Shown piece after piece: positions 4,734-5,692 of a DNA stretch of 5,692 nt. The stretch is from Nocardia sp. (GTDB taxonomy: Bacteria > Actinomycetota > Actinomycetes > Mycobacteriales > Mycobacteriaceae). The DNA is taken from NCBI GenBank assembly GCA_013361595.1, contig JABFXT010000828.1:1-5692 (forward strand). Reading direction: 5' to 3'. Positions within the stretch are counted from its first letter, which is position 1. Each line of letters opens with the position of its first letter. A program made the translations under genes and the position numbers. The notes under the pieces are model-generated. The model was not told the origin of the DNA. It saw only the letters and a list, made by a program, of their open reading frames with translations, and searched no databases.

Positions 4734-5692
4734 GTGGATCTCGGTGGCCTTGAGCGCGGCCCACAACTTCGATCCCGGCCGGATCCGCAGATCGGCGACG
4801 GTGGCCGGGGTGATATCCGCCAGTGCCGGGACCGCTCCGTCGAGCCGGACCCGCACCGTATGGGCGTGCTGTTCGAGGCCGGCCACCGTCACCGGCCAGG
4901 TGTTGCGCGGACTGCCGTCGGGGCGCTGCGGATGCAGCCCGACCGCTGACGGGGCGAAGGTCAGGTGTACCGGTCCGGTGGCAGGTTCGGCGACGGTGAG
5001 TTCACCGCCCCCGTCGAGCCGGACCAGCGTGCCGGACGCCGTGCCGCGGAACAGGTTGAGCCCCACCAGATCCGCGACATAATCGGATCGGGGCCGGCGG
5101 GCCACCTCGCCGGGTGGGCCCTGCTGGACCAGCACCCCGTCTTCCACGATGACGAGCCGGTCGGCGAGCACCATCGCGTCGAGTGGGTCGTGGGTGACCA
5201 GCAGTGTATGGCCGGGATAGTCGCCGAGATGGTGGGCGAGTTCGGAACGCACTCGGACCCGGGTCGCCGCGTCCAGCGCCGCGAGCGGTTCGTCCAGCAG
5301 CAGCAGTCCCGGTTCGACGGCCAGTGCCCGGGCCAGCGCGACCCGCTGGGCCTGGCCGCCGGAGAGCGCACGCGGTCTGGTGTGCGCGTAGTCGGCCAGC
5401 CCCACTCGTTCCAGCCAGCGCGCGGCCCGCTCGCGGGCGGCCGTCCGGCGAACCCCGCGAGCGCGCAAGCCGAAGGCGACGTTCTCGAGTGCGTCGAGAT
5501 GGGCGAAGAGCAGGTAGTCCTGGAAGACCACCCCGACCGAACGGTGTTCGGGTGGGACGAATGCGCGCGGTGGGGCGTCCCACACCCGGTCGTCGAGCCG
5601 TATCGACCCCGCCGTGAGTGGGGTCAGTCCGGCCAGCGCGCGCAGGGCGGTGGTCTAGCCGGCGCCGTTGGGACCAAGGAGCGCGACGACCT
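4719..5692 (-). pseudogene. modC: Molybdate ABC transporter ATP-binding protein ModC, with amber codon at the Walker A lysine; 5' end outside window
   Basis: ModC is the cytoplasmic ATPase of the molybdate importer ModABC. From the window edge the frame reads VVALLGPNGAG, then TAG (5655-5657), then TTALRALAGLTPL. The stop therefore replaces the invariant Walker A lysine (GPNGAGKTT), one base away from AAG. After it the frame is open to 4719. From the first later start (GTG 5585) it gives 288 residues with Q-loop Q22 (VVFQD), signature LSGGQ (74-78), Walker B LLLLDEP (94-100), D-loop, and switch histidine H132 (VTHD). A C-terminal Mop/TOBE-like domain (about 205-285) contains RPGSKLWAALKATEI, which supports the molybdate (or tungstate) assignment. 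GTG 5585 has no ribosome binding site, and a product from it would lack Walker A and could not bind ATP normally. The rest is well preserved, so this is a recent nonsense mutation or a sequence error. The modA and modB genes would be expected beyond the right edge. Confidence 0.85.

Noticed and set aside
4180..4764. 194-codon minus-strand frame opposite the orphan gene
   Set aside because: It has no recognisable domain and an Arg/Pro/Ser-rich composition, and it runs into modC out of frame. The plus-strand frame has the more coherent protein pattern.
5641..5692. Stop codon readthrough or recoding (for example pyrrolysine) at the modC amber codon
   Set aside because: The codon replaces an invariant catalytic lysine in a standard ABC ATPase and no recoding signal is visible. 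Mutation or sequence error is far simpler.

Overview
The window looks like chromosomal DNA of a high-GC actinobacterium of the Mycobacteriales, most likely Nocardia or a close relative. The basis is the strongly G/C-biased third codon positions, the TTG start on a conserved gene, and a plus-strand gene order matching the mycobacterial block Rv2230c-Rv2229c-Rv2228c (Nif3-like protein, zinc-ribbon coiled-coil protein, RNase HI-phosphatase fusion). The genus is an inference.

Layout. Positions 1-42 hold what is probably the last 13 codons of a Nif3-family gene. A leader with two small inverted repeats follows, then a 245-residue zinc-ribbon/coiled-coil protein (159-896) and a 387-residue two-domain enzyme (940-2103), RNase HI fused to a histidine phosphatase. 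These plus-strand genes are probably cotranscribed and end at a GC-rich hairpin (2123-2141). That hairpin also lies just past the end of a convergent minus-strand gene for an XRE-type regulator with a MmyB-like sensor domain (2153-2983). A small four-helix membrane protein gene (3106-3537) is divergent from the regulator. A perfect 17-bp palindrome, ATGACCTCCGAGGTCAT, in the shared 122-bp intergenic region is a good candidate operator for both genes.

The second half is unusual. A 16-bp perfect direct repeat (ATCAGGCCGGATAGCA, 3524-3539 and 4718-4733) brackets about 1.2 kb of lower-GC DNA. The left copy forms the 3' end of the membrane protein gene and the right copy forms the 3' end of the minus-strand molybdate ABC transporter ATPase gene (modC). 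The simplest reading is that the two genes once overlapped tail to tail at a single copy, and that an insertion duplicated the site so that both 3' ends stayed intact. The bracketed segment carries one orphan gene (about 3729-4673). Its C-terminal region resembles the His/Cys autoprocessing domains (peptidase C80/CPD-like, clan CD) of large toxins and actinobacterial polymorphic toxins. Its N-terminus weakly resembles type VII secretion (EspC/WXG100-like) substrates. I see no integrase or transposase in the segment.

The modC reading frame is interrupted by an amber codon (5655-5657) exactly where the Walker A lysine should be (GPNGAG-stop-TT). As written, it cannot encode a working ATPase. 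This is either a one-base nonsense mutation or a sequence error. The rest of the ModC frame is well conserved, which suggests the mutation is recent.
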